A DNA stretch of 33,247 nt from an uncultured Alistipes sp. (GCF_902388705.1 NZ_CABMQJ010000021.1:1-33247), one strand, 5' to 3'. Positions 1 through 8,455 are shown, counted from the stretch's first letter. A program made the numbers and translations. The notes: generated by a model not told the origin, from the letters alone.

Positions 1-1077
1 CTCGCCTTCGCGGGCAAGGCTCCGGCTGCCGTCGGCACCGAAAAGCAGTACGAGAACTTCGAGCTCTGGCTCGAGTGGCGCTCGGAGGGCGAGGCCGGCA
101 TCGGTGTGCGCTCCATGCCGCTGGTTCGCCTCGGCGGCAGCGCCGGTACGGGCCTGAAGGGGGCGGACAAGGCGGCGGAAACGGTTGCCGACAATGCTCC
201 TGGTGTGTGGAATACGCTCTATATGAAAGTGGTCGACGACCGGATTACCCTGATTGGCAACGGCGTGAAGATTGCCGAAAATGCCGTGATGGCGAATACC
301 CGCACCCCCGGCGAGGCGATTGCCGTGCAGGGGCCTGTCGAACTGCTGGGACTCGAAGCCCCCGCGGCGTTCCGCAACCTGTATATCTGCGAGCTGCCCT
401 CGACGCCCGTTTACGAGTTGTCGCCTGAGGAGGCGGCCCAGGGATACGAGGTGCTCTTCGACGGCCGTTCGCTCCACAAATGGACGGGCAACACGACCAA
501 TTACGTGCCGCTGGACGGCACGATTGACGTGACGGCCTCCTACGGCGGTTCGGGGAACCTCTATACCGTCCGGGAGTACAGCGATTTCGATTTGCGTTTC
601 GAATTCCGCTTCCTCCGTGAGGGCGTCAACAACGGTATCGGCATCCGCACGCCGATGGGCGTCGACGCCGCCTTCCACGGCATGGAGATACAGGTGCTCG
701 ACCACGATGCGCCGATTTACAAGAACCTGCAGGTTTACCAGCAGCACGGTTCCGTTTACGGGGTTATTCCGGCGGAGCGTGTCGTATTTGGCCAGCTCGG
801 GACGTGGAATACGATGGAAATCCACGCCGTGGGCGACCGCATCCGGGTGACGGTGAACGGCCGCGTAATCCTCGACGGCGACATTCGCGAGGCGTGCCAG
901 GGACATAACGTCGCTCCCGACGGCTCGAAGAAGAACCCCTATACGGTAGACCATAGAAACCATCCGGGCCTTTTCAACGAGAAAGGACATCTCGGACTGC
1001 TCGGCCACGGCGCAGGCATCCAGTTCCGCAACCTGCGCGTGCTGGATTTGAGTGCCCGGCCTGCACGTACCAAGTGA
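1..1077 (+). CDS. DUF1080 (3-keto-disaccharide hydrolase-like) protein, two domains, 5' truncated
   Basis: The frame is open from the first base of the window, so the N-terminus lies upstream; 358 codons are visible. Two beta-sandwich modules of the DUF1080 type can be read. The first covers about codons 1-130. The second starts near codon 148 with the typical motif GYEVLFDGRSLHKW and runs to the end, with HGMEIQVLDHD and GHLGLLGHGAGIQFRNLRV as further family signatures. Pfam names this family 3-keto-disaccharide hydrolase; members act on C3-oxidised sugars or bind glycans and are usually exported. The next gene, an NAD-type sugar oxidoreductase, starts 11 nt downstream on the same strand, so the two are probably co-transcribed and act in one oxidative sugar pathway. 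The substrate cannot be read from the sequence. A signal peptide would lie outside the window. Confidence 0.85.
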   Translation, partial: LAFAGKAPAAVGTEKQYENFELWLEWRSEGEAGIGVRSMPLVRLGGSAGTGLKGADKAAETVADNAPGVWNTLYMKVVDDRITLIGNGVKIAENAVMANTRTPGEAIAVQGPVELLGLEAPAAFRNLYICELPSTPVYELSPEEAAQGYEVLFDGRSLHKWTGNTTNYVPLDGTIDVTASYGGSGNLYTVREYSDFDLRFEFRFLREGVNNGIGIRTPMGVDAAFHGMEIQVLDHDAPIYKNLQVYQQHGSVYGVIPAERVVFGQLGTWNTMEIHAVGDRIRVTVNGRVILDGDIREACQGHNVAPDGSKKNPYTVDHRNHPGLFNEKGHLGLLGHGAGIQFRNLRVLDLSARPARTK

Positions 1078-1088
1078 TATAAAGAGAG

Positions 1089-2345
1089 ATGAAACAGGAA
1101 CCGACCGCTTCCCGCCCCGTGCGCATCGCCGTGATCGGGGCGGGAAACCGGGCCAACAAATACCTCGAATACGCCCGTCGCTGCCCCGACCGGCTGCAAC
1201 CTGTTGCGGTCGTCGAGGTGAACGATTTGCGCCGCCGTGCTTTCGCACGGGATTTCGGCTTGCCCGAATCCCGCAGCTACGTGCATTACGACGATTTTTT
1301 CGCCGACCGCGTCGAGGCAGATATGGTGCTGATCTCCACACCCGAGAACGCCCATTTCGACCCTGCGGTCAAGGCTATCGACGCCGGATACCACATCCTG
1401 CTCGAGAAACCGATTGCACAGCACCTCGACCAGTGCCGCGAAATCGCGCACCGGGCCCGCGAGCGCGGCGTGCTGGTCGGCGTCTGCCACGTGCTGCGCT
1501 ACCATCCCTATTTCGTCAAGATACGCGAGTTAATCGCCTCCGGCGAATTCGGCCGGATCGTTTCGGTTGAACACACGGCCGCCGTGGGCCTCGACCGGGC
1601 TACGCACAGCTACGTGCGCGGTATATTCCGGCGCGTACGGGAGTCGAATCCCATCCTGCTGGCCAAGTGCTGCCACGACATCGATTTCCTGCTGTGGATC
1701 ACTGGTTCGCACTGCCGCCGCCTCACGTCGTTCGGATCGCTGCGGTGGTTCCGTGCGGAAAACGCCCCTGCGGGCAGCGGCGAGCGGTGCCTTGCGTGCG
1801 CCATCGAACCCGACTGCCCGTTTTCGGCCCGCGACCTCTATTACGTCCGCCGCGACTGGGTCGCGAACTTCGACGTTCCTCCGGGGAAGACACTCGACGA
1901 AACCATCCTGGACGAGCTTCGCACGGGGCTTTACGGGCGTTGCGTCTACCACTGCGACAACGACGTGGTCGACCACCAGCTCGTGGCGATGGAGATGGAC
2001 GACGAGGTGACCGTGAGCCTCTCGATGGAGATGTTCACCAACGACGACTTCCGCAAGACGCATATCCGCCTGACGGAGGGCGAAATCGACGGCGATGAGC
2101 GAACGCTCCGCGTGCGCAGGTTCCGCGGCGGATACGAACATACGTACGATTTTTCGGATATCGCCGGGCAGCCGTTCCATGCCGGGGCCGATTTGCAGCT
2201 TATCGAGGATTTCATCGGTGCGCTCCGCAATCCGGAACGGCCGTTCCTGACCACCATCGACGACTCGATTGAGAGCCACCGCATCTGTTACGAGGCGGAG
2301 CGCAGCCGCCATACGGGCGCTACAATCCGCATGGAGCGGGATTGA
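1089..2345 (+). CDS. Gfo/Idh/MocA family oxidoreductase
   Basis: 418 aa. An N-terminal Rossmann fold starts at about residue 11 with VRIAVIGAGNRANKY, the NAD(P)-binding glycine motif. EKP at residues 106-108 is the family's conserved lysine motif. The C-terminal half is the Gfo/Idh alpha/beta domain, with KCCHDIDFLLW holding the expected His-Asp. It also has a cysteine-rich insert: C234, C237 and C243, then C285 and C289, which could bind a metal. These enzymes oxidise or reduce sugar hydroxyls using a nicotinamide cofactor. There is no signal peptide, so it is probably cytoplasmic. The start lies 11 nt after the DUF1080 gene with a GA-rich AAAGAGAG just before it. A strong terminator follows at 2357-2380. 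The exact substrate is unknown. Confidence 0.9.
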   Translation: MKQEPTASRPVRIAVIGAGNRANKYLEYARRCPDRLQPVAVVEVNDLRRRAFARDFGLPESRSYVHYDDFFADRVEADMVLISTPENAHFDPAVKAIDAGYHILLEKPIAQHLDQCREIAHRARERGVLVGVCHVLRYHPYFVKIRELIASGEFGRIVSVEHTAAVGLDRATHSYVRGIFRRVRESNPILLAKCCHDIDFLLWITGSHCRRLTSFGSLRWFRAENAPAGSGERCLACAIEPDCPFSARDLYYVRRDWVANFDVPPGKTLDETILDELRTGLYGRCVYHCDNDVVDHQLVAMEMDDEVTVSLSMEMFTNDDFRKTHIRLTEGEIDGDERTLRVRRFRGGYEHTYDFSDIAGQPFHAGADLQLIEDFIGALRNPERPFLTTIDDSIESHRICYEAERSRHTGATIRMERD

Positions 2346-2356
2346 TTGCTGACAAG

Positions 2357-2380
2357 AAAGGGCCGGATTTCCGGCCCTTT
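2357..2380 (+). terminator. Intrinsic terminator after the Gfo/Idh gene
   Basis: A perfect 10-bp stem, AAAGGGCCGG and CCGGCCCTTT, closes a 4-nt ATTT loop 11 nt after the stop codon. It is followed by TCCGTTTT. The A-rich 5' side and T-rich 3' side fit rho-independent termination of the upstream operon. Confidence 0.85.
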
Positions 2381-2401
2381 CCGTTTTAGCACCAACTTTG
2401 C

Positions 2402-2409
2402 TATCTTTG
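2402..2409 (+). promoter_or_regulatory. Bacteroidetes -7 box upstream of the AGCS symporter gene
   Basis: TATCTTTG matches the Bacteroidetes primary-sigma -7 element TAnnTTTG and lies 16 nt before the ATG at 2426. TTTC about 20 nt upstream (2378-2381) is a near match to the -33 TTTG and falls at the tail of the preceding terminator. Confidence 0.55.
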
Positions 2410-2425
2410 CCGTAAACGATTTTCC

Positions 2426-3823
2426 ATGGAAACCCTCTATCTCTGGATCGACGGCGTCAACGACGTGCTGTGGTCATACGTGCTGGTCGCCCTGCTGTTA
2501 GGCTGCGCTGCCTGGTTCACCCTGCGTACGCGGGGCGTGCAGTTCCGCATGCTGGGCGAGATGGTGCGCGTGCTGGGCGAATCGGCGGGCGGCGGTCCCA
2601 GGGGCGAGCGGCACGTTTCGTCGTTCCAGGCTTTCGCCGTGTCGCTGGCGAGCCGCGTCGGCACGGGCAACCTCGCGGGCGTCGCCACGGCCATTGCCGT
2701 CGGGGGCCCCGGGGCGGTGTTCTGGATGTGGGTTATCGCGCTGCTGGGCGCTTCGAGCGCTTTCGTCGAGTCGACCCTCGCCCAGCTCTACAAACGCCGC
2801 GGACGCGACTCCTACATCGGCGGCCCGGCCTATTACATGGAGCGCGGGCTGGGCCGGCGCTGGATGGGCGTCGTCTTCGCCGTGCTGATTTCCGTGACTT
2901 TCGGTTTCGCCTTCAACTCGGTGCAGAGCAATACGATTTGCGCCGCATGGGAGGGCGCTTTCGGCTTCGACCGCCATTGGGTCGGCATCGGGCTGACCCT
3001 GCTTACGCTGGGGGTGATTTTCGGCGGCATCCACCGTATTGCGCGTGTCAGCGGGGTGGTCGTCCCGGTCATGGCGCTGGGGTATATCCTGCTGGCGCTG
3101 GGCGTCGTGCTCTTCAACTTCCGGCGGCTTCCCGAAGTGGTGGAGCTGATTGTCGCCGATGCGTTCGGCTGGGAGCAGGCGCTGGGCGGCGGTGTCGGCG
3201 CCGCGCTCATGCAGGGCATCAAACGGGGGCTGTTCAGCAACGAGGCCGGCATGGGCTCCGCCCCGAACGTCGCCGCCACGGCGCATGTGTCGCATCCCGT
3301 GAAGCAGGGGCTGATTCAGACCCTCGGTGTCTTTACCGACACGCTCGTAATCTGCACCTGCACGGCCTTCATCATCCTTTTCGGCGGTGTCCCCGACGCA
3401 TCGCTGTCGGGCATCCGGCTTACGCAGGCGGCGCTGGTGAGTGAAATCGGCCCCGCTGGCGGCATTTTCATCGCCGTGGCAATCTTCCTTTTCGCCTTCA
3501 GCAGCATTATCGGCAACTATTATTACGGCGAGGCGAACATCCGCTTCATCACCCGCCGTCCCGGTGCGCTGACCCTCTACCGGCTGCTGGTCGGCGGCAT
3601 GGTGCTGTTCGGGGCGCTCGCCACGCTCGATTTGGCGTGGAGCCTGGCCGATGTCACGATGGCCCTGATGACGCTTTTCAACCTCGTGGCAATTGTCCTG
3701 CTCGGACGGCAGGCATTCCTGCTTCTGGCCGACTACGTCGCCCAGAAGCGCCGCGGCATCCGCAGTCCGGTCTACACCCGCGACCGCATTCCCGAGCTCA
3801 AAGACAAGGCGGAGTGCTGGTAG
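2426..3823 (+). CDS. Amino acid:sodium symporter, AGCS family (AlsT/DagA type)
   Basis: 465 aa, the usual AGCS length. It is strongly hydrophobic, with about ten membrane segments. The family signature is visible at about residues 75-100 (VGTGNLAGVATAIAVGGPGA, ending FWMW), and the motif KRGLFSNEAGMGSAPNVAA sits in the middle. This family imports alanine or glycine with sodium at the inner membrane; the exact substrate cannot be read. It has its own -7 box and a separate terminator in front, so it is probably monocistronic. It converges with the acyltransferase gene at 3860, and a hairpin covers its stop codon. The start was chosen because the -7 box lies just upstream and METLYLWI leads directly into the first membrane segment. 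Confidence 0.93.
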   Translation: METLYLWIDGVNDVLWSYVLVALLLGCAAWFTLRTRGVQFRMLGEMVRVLGESAGGGPRGERHVSSFQAFAVSLASRVGTGNLAGVATAIAVGGPGAVFWMWVIALLGASSAFVESTLAQLYKRRGRDSYIGGPAYYMERGLGRRWMGVVFAVLISVTFGFAFNSVQSNTICAAWEGAFGFDRHWVGIGLTLLTLGVIFGGIHRIARVSGVVVPVMALGYILLALGVVLFNFRRLPEVVELIVADAFGWEQALGGGVGAALMQGIKRGLFSNEAGMGSAPNVAATAHVSHPVKQGLIQTLGVFTDTLVICTCTAFIILFGGVPDASLSGIRLTQAALVSEIGPAGGIFIAVAIFLFAFSSIIGNYYYGEANIRFITRRPGALTLYRLLVGGMVLFGALATLDLAWSLADVTMALMTLFNLVAIVLLGRQAFLLLADYVAQKRRGIRSPVYTRDRIPELKDKAECW

Positions 3824-3835
3824 CACCCCGCCTTG
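3805..3835. terminator. Hairpin overlapping the symporter stop codon
   Basis: CAAGGCGG (3805-3812) pairs with CCGCCTTG (3828-3835), and GTGCT (3814-3818) pairs with AGCAC (3822-3826) around a GGT loop, with one A-C mismatch between. The 13-pair stem lies between two convergent genes and includes the TAG of the symporter. There is no T-tract, so it may be a weak bidirectional terminator or an mRNA 3'-end stabiliser. Confidence 0.5.
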
Positions 3836-3859
3836 TAAGGTAGTCCGAGCCGGATTCCC

Positions 3860-5017
3860 CTATTGTACGAACCTCCGTGTTATGCGGAAACGCTGCATGG
3901 CCGCCACCACGAGGTAGCTCGCGGCGAATGCGAGGCATGCGATGAGCAGGATGCGCACCAGCGTCGGAAGCGCCGGGATGCGGGCTACGAGGTCGTACCC
4001 CGCCTGCACGAGGATGAAGTGGCAGAGGTAGATGCCGAATGTCGCGCCCGCCAGCCGCGAAAGCCATGCACGGGGTTTGAATTGCAGTTTCCGCACCACG
4101 ACAAATACCGGCCAGGTCATCATGAAGACGTTGATTCCCGCAAAATACCATACGATTTCGAGGTAGGCGTAGTTGCCCGGGTAGTGTTTCTGGAGCGCGA
4201 CGTAGCCGAGAGCCGTAATGAGGTAGCCCGCGATGAACGCCGGAATGCCGATTGCCAGCGTTTTGCGCATGCTCCATGCGGGCGGGAACTTCACGAGGTA
4301 GTAGGCCAGTACGAGGTAGCCCGCGAACCCCGACACATAGTAGAACGTTCCGAATTCATTCCAGTCGCAGACTCCGTAAAGCCCCATGTTGCCGAAGTTG
4401 CCCGTGTAGCCCAGCATCGGCGCCAGCATCTTGATGTAGGGCAGCAGCAGCGTTACGCCCCATACGCCGAGCAGCGTCCGCAGTTCGCGGCGCGAGGCCC
4501 GTTCGAGCCATGCGCTGACGACGGGCATGATGAAGTAGAGCCCCGCGAGCATGTAGAGGTACCACAGCGGCGTGGTGTCGAACGTGAAGTTGAAGACGAA
4601 TGTCCAGAGTTTGTGCAGCGTGGCGCCGAGGGTGAAGTTCTCCGGGGCGATTGCCGGACTCTGGCTCACGGTGACGTGGTTCAGGTAAACGTAGTAGAGC
4701 AGCGGCAGCACGAGCGACCAGAAGACGAGCGCCGTGAGGATGCGGCCGATGCGTTTGCGGTAGAAACTGCCGAGGTCGGTCTTGATTGGCAGCAGCAGCA
4801 CGCCCGTCATCATCACGAACAGCGGTACGCAGCAGCGTACGAAGCTGCCCGAAAGGGCGCCGGTGAGGAATGCGGCGCGGTCGTTGTCGAACTGGGCGAC
4901 GAACGGGTCGCAGCAGTGCGAGAAAACGACCAAAAAACAGGCGATGACGCGCAGCAGGTCTACCCAGCCGATGCGCTCGCGGGCCGGGACGTTCGGGTTC
5001 AAAAGTCGGTTCTCCAT
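3860..5017 (-). CDS. Acyltransferase 3 family integral membrane protein
   Basis: 385 aa with about ten predicted membrane helices. The first helix contains GWVDLLRVIACFLVVFSHC, with the Arg and His (H34) conserved in acyltransferase-3 proteins; the His is the proposed catalytic residue. Members transfer acetyl or other acyl groups across the inner membrane onto sugars of surface polysaccharides or other exported molecules. No neighbouring glycan-synthesis genes identify the acceptor. The gene is transcribed alone. A candidate -7 box, TACCTTCG on the minus strand at 5050-5043, lies about 26 nt before the start. A terminator for the upstream pfl operon lies immediately before that. Confidence 0.88.
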   Translation of the reverse strand: MENRLLNPNVPARERIGWVDLLRVIACFLVVFSHCCDPFVAQFDNDRAAFLTGALSGSFVRCCVPLFVMMTGVLLLPIKTDLGSFYRKRIGRILTALVFWSLVLPLLYYVYLNHVTVSQSPAIAPENFTLGATLHKLWTFVFNFTFDTTPLWYLYMLAGLYFIMPVVSAWLERASRRELRTLLGVWGVTLLLPYIKMLAPMLGYTGNFGNMGLYGVCDWNEFGTFYYVSGFAGYLVLAYYLVKFPPAWSMRKTLAIGIPAFIAGYLITALGYVALQKHYPGNYAYLEIVWYFAGINVFMMTWPVFVVVRKLQFKPRAWLSRLAGATFGIYLCHFILVQAGYDLVARIPALPTLVRILLIACLAFAASYLVVAAMQRFRITRRFVQ

Positions 5018-5042
5018 AAAGACGGGATTAGTCGGGTTTTCG

Positions 5043-5050
5043 CGAAGGTA
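5043..5050 (-). promoter_or_regulatory. Candidate -7 box of the acyltransferase gene
   Basis: Minus-strand TACCTTCG differs by one base from TAnnTTTG. It sits 26 nt upstream of the ATG and directly after the T-tract of the preceding terminator. No clear -33 element is visible. Confidence 0.4.
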
Positions 5051-5052
5051 CG

Positions 5053-5096
5053 AAAAAAAACGACACGCCGCCCGATTTGCCGCTGCGGTGTGCCGT
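5053..5096 (-). terminator. Intrinsic terminator between the pfl operon and the acyltransferase gene
   Basis: On the minus strand a 12-pair stem (5096-5085 with 5071-5060; one G-U pair and one mismatch) is followed by eight T. The 13-nt loop is 5084-5072. It lies about 210 nt beyond the pflA stop codon, so the operon may have a long 3' untranslated region. Confidence 0.7.
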
Positions 5097-5306
5097 TTTG
5101 CACCGGGACGTGCGGTTTTTTACGCCTGCCGTCCCGTGGTTTGATTCAGTCGTTTGGCTTTTGCGGCCTGCCGTCCTGCTTTGGGACGGAATGCACGGCT
5201 TTCGCCTGTCGTTGCGTCCTTGTCCGGGCCAGCCGACTTTTCGCGTCCCGGCCCTTGCCTCCTTGCACCGGGGCGTACGATACGCCGTGCCCGCTTCCGC
5301 CTGTTG
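5097..5306. other. Gene-free 3' region of the pfl operon
   Basis: No convincing gene is visible between pflA and the terminator. The stretch is GC-rich with scattered short inverted repeats; the clearest is GGCGTA (5272-5277) with TACGCC (5281-5286) around a 3-nt loop. It is best explained as the 3' untranslated part of the pflB-pflA transcript. Confidence 0.4.
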
Positions 5307-6032
5307 TCAGTTCACGACGACCGTCGGGAAATATTCGCGGAAGAGCGCCGCGGCGCAATCCAATTGCTCCGGGGTGTTCTCCTGTACGCCGGCGAGTTTG
5401 TACTCCTGCCCCATTGCCTCGTATTTGTGCACCCCGAGGGTGTGGTAGGGCAGTATCTCGATTCGTTCTATCTGCCGGTACCCGCCCAGCCGTTCGCCCA
5501 GTGCGCGGATGTCGGCCTCGGCGTCGCTGTAACCCGGCACCAGCACGTAGCGCAGCCAGAAGGGCTTGCCGTGATCCTCGAGCCATGCTGCCGTGCGCAG
5601 CGTCTGCGCGTTGTTGCGCCCCGTGAGCGTGCGGTGCCGTTCGGGATTGGGCTGTTTTACGTCGAGCAGTACCAGGTCGACTAACCCCAGCAGCTCTTCG
5701 ACCGCGGGATTCCACACCCCGCCGTTCGAGTCGAGGCAGACGTGGATGCCCTCCTCGTTGAGGCGCCGCACCAGCGGCACCAGCGCCGCGGCCTGGAACG
5801 TCGGTTCCCCGCCCGAAAAGGTCACGCCTCCCCGCCGTCCGAAAAACGGTTTCTGGTCGACGGCCATGCGCAGTATCTCCTCCGGCGCCGTGGGCGTACC
5901 GCCCGAGGCGTCGATCGTGTCGGGGTTGGCGCAGTAGAGGCAGCGGAAATTGCAGCCCTGCAGGAAAACGACGAGCCGGAGTCCCGGCCCGTCGAAGGTT
6001 CCCATCGATTCGTATGAATGGACGTTTATCAT
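5307..6032 (-). CDS. pflA: Pyruvate formate-lyase activating enzyme
   Basis: 241 aa radical SAM protein. It has the cluster-binding motif CNFRCLYC (C27, C31, C34), preceded by the activase signature ESMGTFDGPGLR at residues 8-19. Further S-adenosylmethionine-site motifs are FSGGEPTFQ and a later CLDSNG. It uses an iron-sulfur cluster and S-adenosylmethionine to create the glycyl radical on PflB in the cytoplasm under anaerobic conditions. Its ATG follows the pflB stop codon by one nucleotide, so the two are translationally coupled in one operon. The length is normal and there is no second ferredoxin domain, as expected for the PFL-type activase. Confidence 0.95.
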   Translation of the reverse strand: MINVHSYESMGTFDGPGLRLVVFLQGCNFRCLYCANPDTIDASGGTPTAPEEILRMAVDQKPFFGRRGGVTFSGGEPTFQAAALVPLVRRLNEEGIHVCLDSNGGVWNPAVEELLGLVDLVLLDVKQPNPERHRTLTGRNNAQTLRTAAWLEDHGKPFWLRYVLVPGYSDAEADIRALGERLGGYRQIERIEILPYHTLGVHKYEAMGQEYKLAGVQENTPEQLDCAAALFREYFPTVVVN

Positions 6033-6033
6033 C

Positions 6034-8262
6034 TTACATCCGCTCGTGGAAGCTGCGGCTGATAACCTCCAGCTGGTGTTCGCGGCTCAACTTGACGAAA
6101 TTCACGGCATAGCCCGATACGCGGATCGTGAGCTGCGGGTACTTTTCCGGATGCTCCATCGCATCCTCCAGCATCGCACGGTTGAGCACGTTGACGTTCA
6201 GGTGGTGCGCACCTTTGGTGAAATAGCCGTCGAGCATCGTCACGAGGTTCTCGACGCGCTCCTGTTCGGTCGGGCCCAGCGATTTGGGAACGATCGAGAA
6301 GGTATTCGAGATGCCGTCCTGCGAGTCGCGGTAGCGGAGTTTCGCCACCGAGGCCAGCGAGGCGATGGCGCCGCTTTTGTCGCGTCCGTGCATCGGGTTT
6401 GCGCCCGGGGCGAAAGCCACGCCCTTGGCGCGTCCGTCGGGCGTCGCGCCGGTTTTCTTGCCGTACATCACGTTCGAGGTGATGGTCAGCAGCGAAAGCG
6501 TCGGGCGGGCGTTCTTGTAGACGGGCAGTTTCTTGAGCTCCTCGCTGAAGAAGTAGACGAGGTCTACGCCCAGGTGGTCGACACGGTCGTCGTTGTTGCC
6601 GAAGCAGGGGAACTCGCCCTGGATGTCGAAGCCTTCGGTCAGCCCCTCGGCGTTGCGGCGGGCCGTCACCTTGGCGTATTTGATGGCCGAGAGCGAGTCG
6701 AGGGCGATCGAGAGGCCCGCCACGCCGTAGGCGAGGTTGATGCGCGGGTCGGTGTCGACGAATGCCATCTGTGCCTTCTCGTAGTAGTACTTGTCGTGCA
6801 TGTAGTGGATGATGTTCATCGCCTCGTTGTAGACGCGGGCGATTTCCGTCAGCACTTTCTTGTAGTTCTGCATCACCTCCTCGAAACGCAGCGGGCCGTC
6901 CGTAAGGGCGGGAATGCCCTTGACCATCACCGTGCCGGTGTTCTCGCAGCGGCCGCCGTTGATGGCCAGCAGCAGGGCCTTGGCCAGGTTGCAGCGGGCG
7001 CCGAAGAACTGAATCTGGCGGCCGATGTCCTGATACGATACGCAGCAGGCGATGCCGTAGTCGTCCGAGTGGCGCACTTCGCGCATCAGCTCGTCGTTTT
7101 CGTACTGGATCGAACTGGTGTCGGCCGAAACCCTGGCGCAGAAATCCTTGAATCCCTGGGGCAGTTCGGGGCTCCACAGGATGGTGAGGTTGGGCTCGGG
7201 CGAGGGGCCGAGGTTGTAGAGCGTCTGCAGGAAGCGGAACGAGGTCTTCGTCACCTTCGTGCGGCCGTCGTTGAAGCGTCCGCCGATTGCCTCGGTCACC
7301 CACGTCGGGTCGCCGGCGAAGATGTCGTTGTAGGACTGCATGCGCAGGTGGCGCACCATGCGCAGCTTGATGACGAACTGGTCGATGAGCTCCTGTGCGA
7401 ACACCTCGTCGATGTTGCCGTGCGCCAGGTCGTATTCGATGAAGATGTCGAGGAACGACGACACGTTGCCCAGCGACATTGCGGCGCCGTCCTGCTCCTT
7501 GACGGCCGACAGGTAAGCCATGTATACCCACTGCACGGCCTCCAGCGCCGAGTGTGCGGGACGGCTCAAGTCGAGGCCGTAGTATTCGCCCATCGTGCGG
7601 ATGTCCTTCAGGGCCTTGATTTGCTCGGCGACCTCTTCGCGCAGGCGGATGCGGGCGTCGGTCATCGGGCCGGTCAGGTTGCGCAGGTCCTGCTGCTTGG
7701 CCTCGATCAGGCGGTCGGTGCCGTAGAGTGCCAGGCGGCGGTAGTCGCCGATGATGCGGCCGCGGGCGTAGTTGTCCGGCAGGCCCGTCAGGAAGCCCAG
7801 CGAGCGGAACGAGCGGATCTCCTCGGTGTAGACGTCGAACACGCCGTCGTTATGCGTCTTGCGGTAGTGGGTGAAAATATCCTTTACTTTCTCGTCGACA
7901 TCCACACCGTTCTCCTTGCAGGCGCGCGATACGACGTTGATGCCGCCGAAAGGCTTGATGGCGCGTTTGAGCAGCTCGTCGGTCTGCAAACCCACGATCA
8001 GCTCCTGTTCCTTGTCGATGTATCCGGCCTTGTGCGAGGTGATGGTCGAAACGGTGGCGTTGTCCAGTGAGCGGACGCCGTTGTTCGCGCGCTCCTCTTC
8101 GAGGGCTTTCAGGCAGAGGTTCCAGATGTGCTTGGTGCGTTCGGTAGGGCCCTGCAGGAAAGATGCGTCGCCCAGATAGGGGGTGATGTTCGTCTGCACG
8201 AAACTCGTGACGTTGATCTCCTTGCTCCAAAGCCCGTCGATAAAGGTTTTGTTCAATTCCAT
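6034..8262 (-). CDS. pflB: Formate C-acetyltransferase (pyruvate formate-lyase)
   Basis: 742 aa glycyl-radical enzyme that converts pyruvate and CoA to acetyl-CoA and formate in the cytoplasm. The catalytic cysteine pair is C406-C407 in IACCVS, followed by QIQFFGARCNLAKALL. The C-terminal radical motif RVSGYAVNF carries the glycine at residue 717, 26 residues from the end as usual. Length and order match the family. The activase follows after one nucleotide. Upstream lie a consensus -7 box (8316-8309) and, directly adjoining it, a CRP/FNR-like half-palindrome (8317-8333), so anaerobic or fermentative control is plausible. Confidence 0.96.
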   Translation of the reverse strand: MELNKTFIDGLWSKEINVTSFVQTNITPYLGDASFLQGPTERTKHIWNLCLKALEEERANNGVRSLDNATVSTITSHKAGYIDKEQELIVGLQTDELLKRAIKPFGGINVVSRACKENGVDVDEKVKDIFTHYRKTHNDGVFDVYTEEIRSFRSLGFLTGLPDNYARGRIIGDYRRLALYGTDRLIEAKQQDLRNLTGPMTDARIRLREEVAEQIKALKDIRTMGEYYGLDLSRPAHSALEAVQWVYMAYLSAVKEQDGAAMSLGNVSSFLDIFIEYDLAHGNIDEVFAQELIDQFVIKLRMVRHLRMQSYNDIFAGDPTWVTEAIGGRFNDGRTKVTKTSFRFLQTLYNLGPSPEPNLTILWSPELPQGFKDFCARVSADTSSIQYENDELMREVRHSDDYGIACCVSYQDIGRQIQFFGARCNLAKALLLAINGGRCENTGTVMVKGIPALTDGPLRFEEVMQNYKKVLTEIARVYNEAMNIIHYMHDKYYYEKAQMAFVDTDPRINLAYGVAGLSIALDSLSAIKYAKVTARRNAEGLTEGFDIQGEFPCFGNNDDRVDHLGVDLVYFFSEELKKLPVYKNARPTLSLLTITSNVMYGKKTGATPDGRAKGVAFAPGANPMHGRDKSGAIASLASVAKLRYRDSQDGISNTFSIVPKSLGPTEQERVENLVTMLDGYFTKGAHHLNVNVLNRAMLEDAMEHPEKYPQLTIRVSGYAVNFVKLSREHQLEVISRSFHERM

Positions 8263-8308
8263 AAAATGTTCGTCGAAATGAGATTAAAATTGTCTTGTTT
8301 GGGAGCCG

Positions 8309-8316
8309 CAAAGGTA
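8309..8316 (-). promoter_or_regulatory. -7 box of the pflB-pflA operon
   Basis: Minus-strand TACCTTTG is a full match to TAnnTTTG, 46 nt before the pflB ATG. TTTCG about 20 nt further upstream (8341-8337) is a weak -33 candidate. Confidence 0.65.
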
Positions 8317-8333
8317 TGTTATTTTTTTCACAA
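8317..8333 (-). promoter_or_regulatory. CRP/FNR-family-like site at the pflB promoter
   Basis: Minus-strand TTGTGAAAAAAATAACA has the TGTGA-N6-TnACA layout of CRP/FNR-family operators (consensus TGTGA-N6-TCACA, one mismatch here). It touches the -7 box directly. The same 17 bases recur at 33130-33146 beside the aldolase gene. The identity of the regulator is an inference. Confidence 0.5.
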
Positions 8334-8402
8334 TACCGAAACCTGCGGCGTATTTTCTTAAAAAAACTTAAAAATGCCTGTCGGCAGACAGCCGGCGGCG
8401 GG

Positions 8403-8434
8403 TTTGCACGGGGCCGGATTATTGCGTAGCTTTG
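8403..8434 (+). promoter_or_regulatory. Promoter of the DUF2721 gene
   Basis: TTTG (8403-8406), a 20-nt spacer and TAGCTTTG (8427-8434) match the Bacteroidetes consensus in full. The ATG is 22 nt downstream. Confidence 0.75.
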
Positions 8435-8455
8435 CTGCAGTAAAAACAACCTGTC

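Noticed and set aside
3863..8070. Very long plus-strand open frames (587 and 706 codons) opposite the acyltransferase and pfl genes
   Set aside because: They are antisense shadows caused by high GC and codon bias; their translations are charged low-complexity sequence with no family motifs, while the minus-strand genes are unmistakable.
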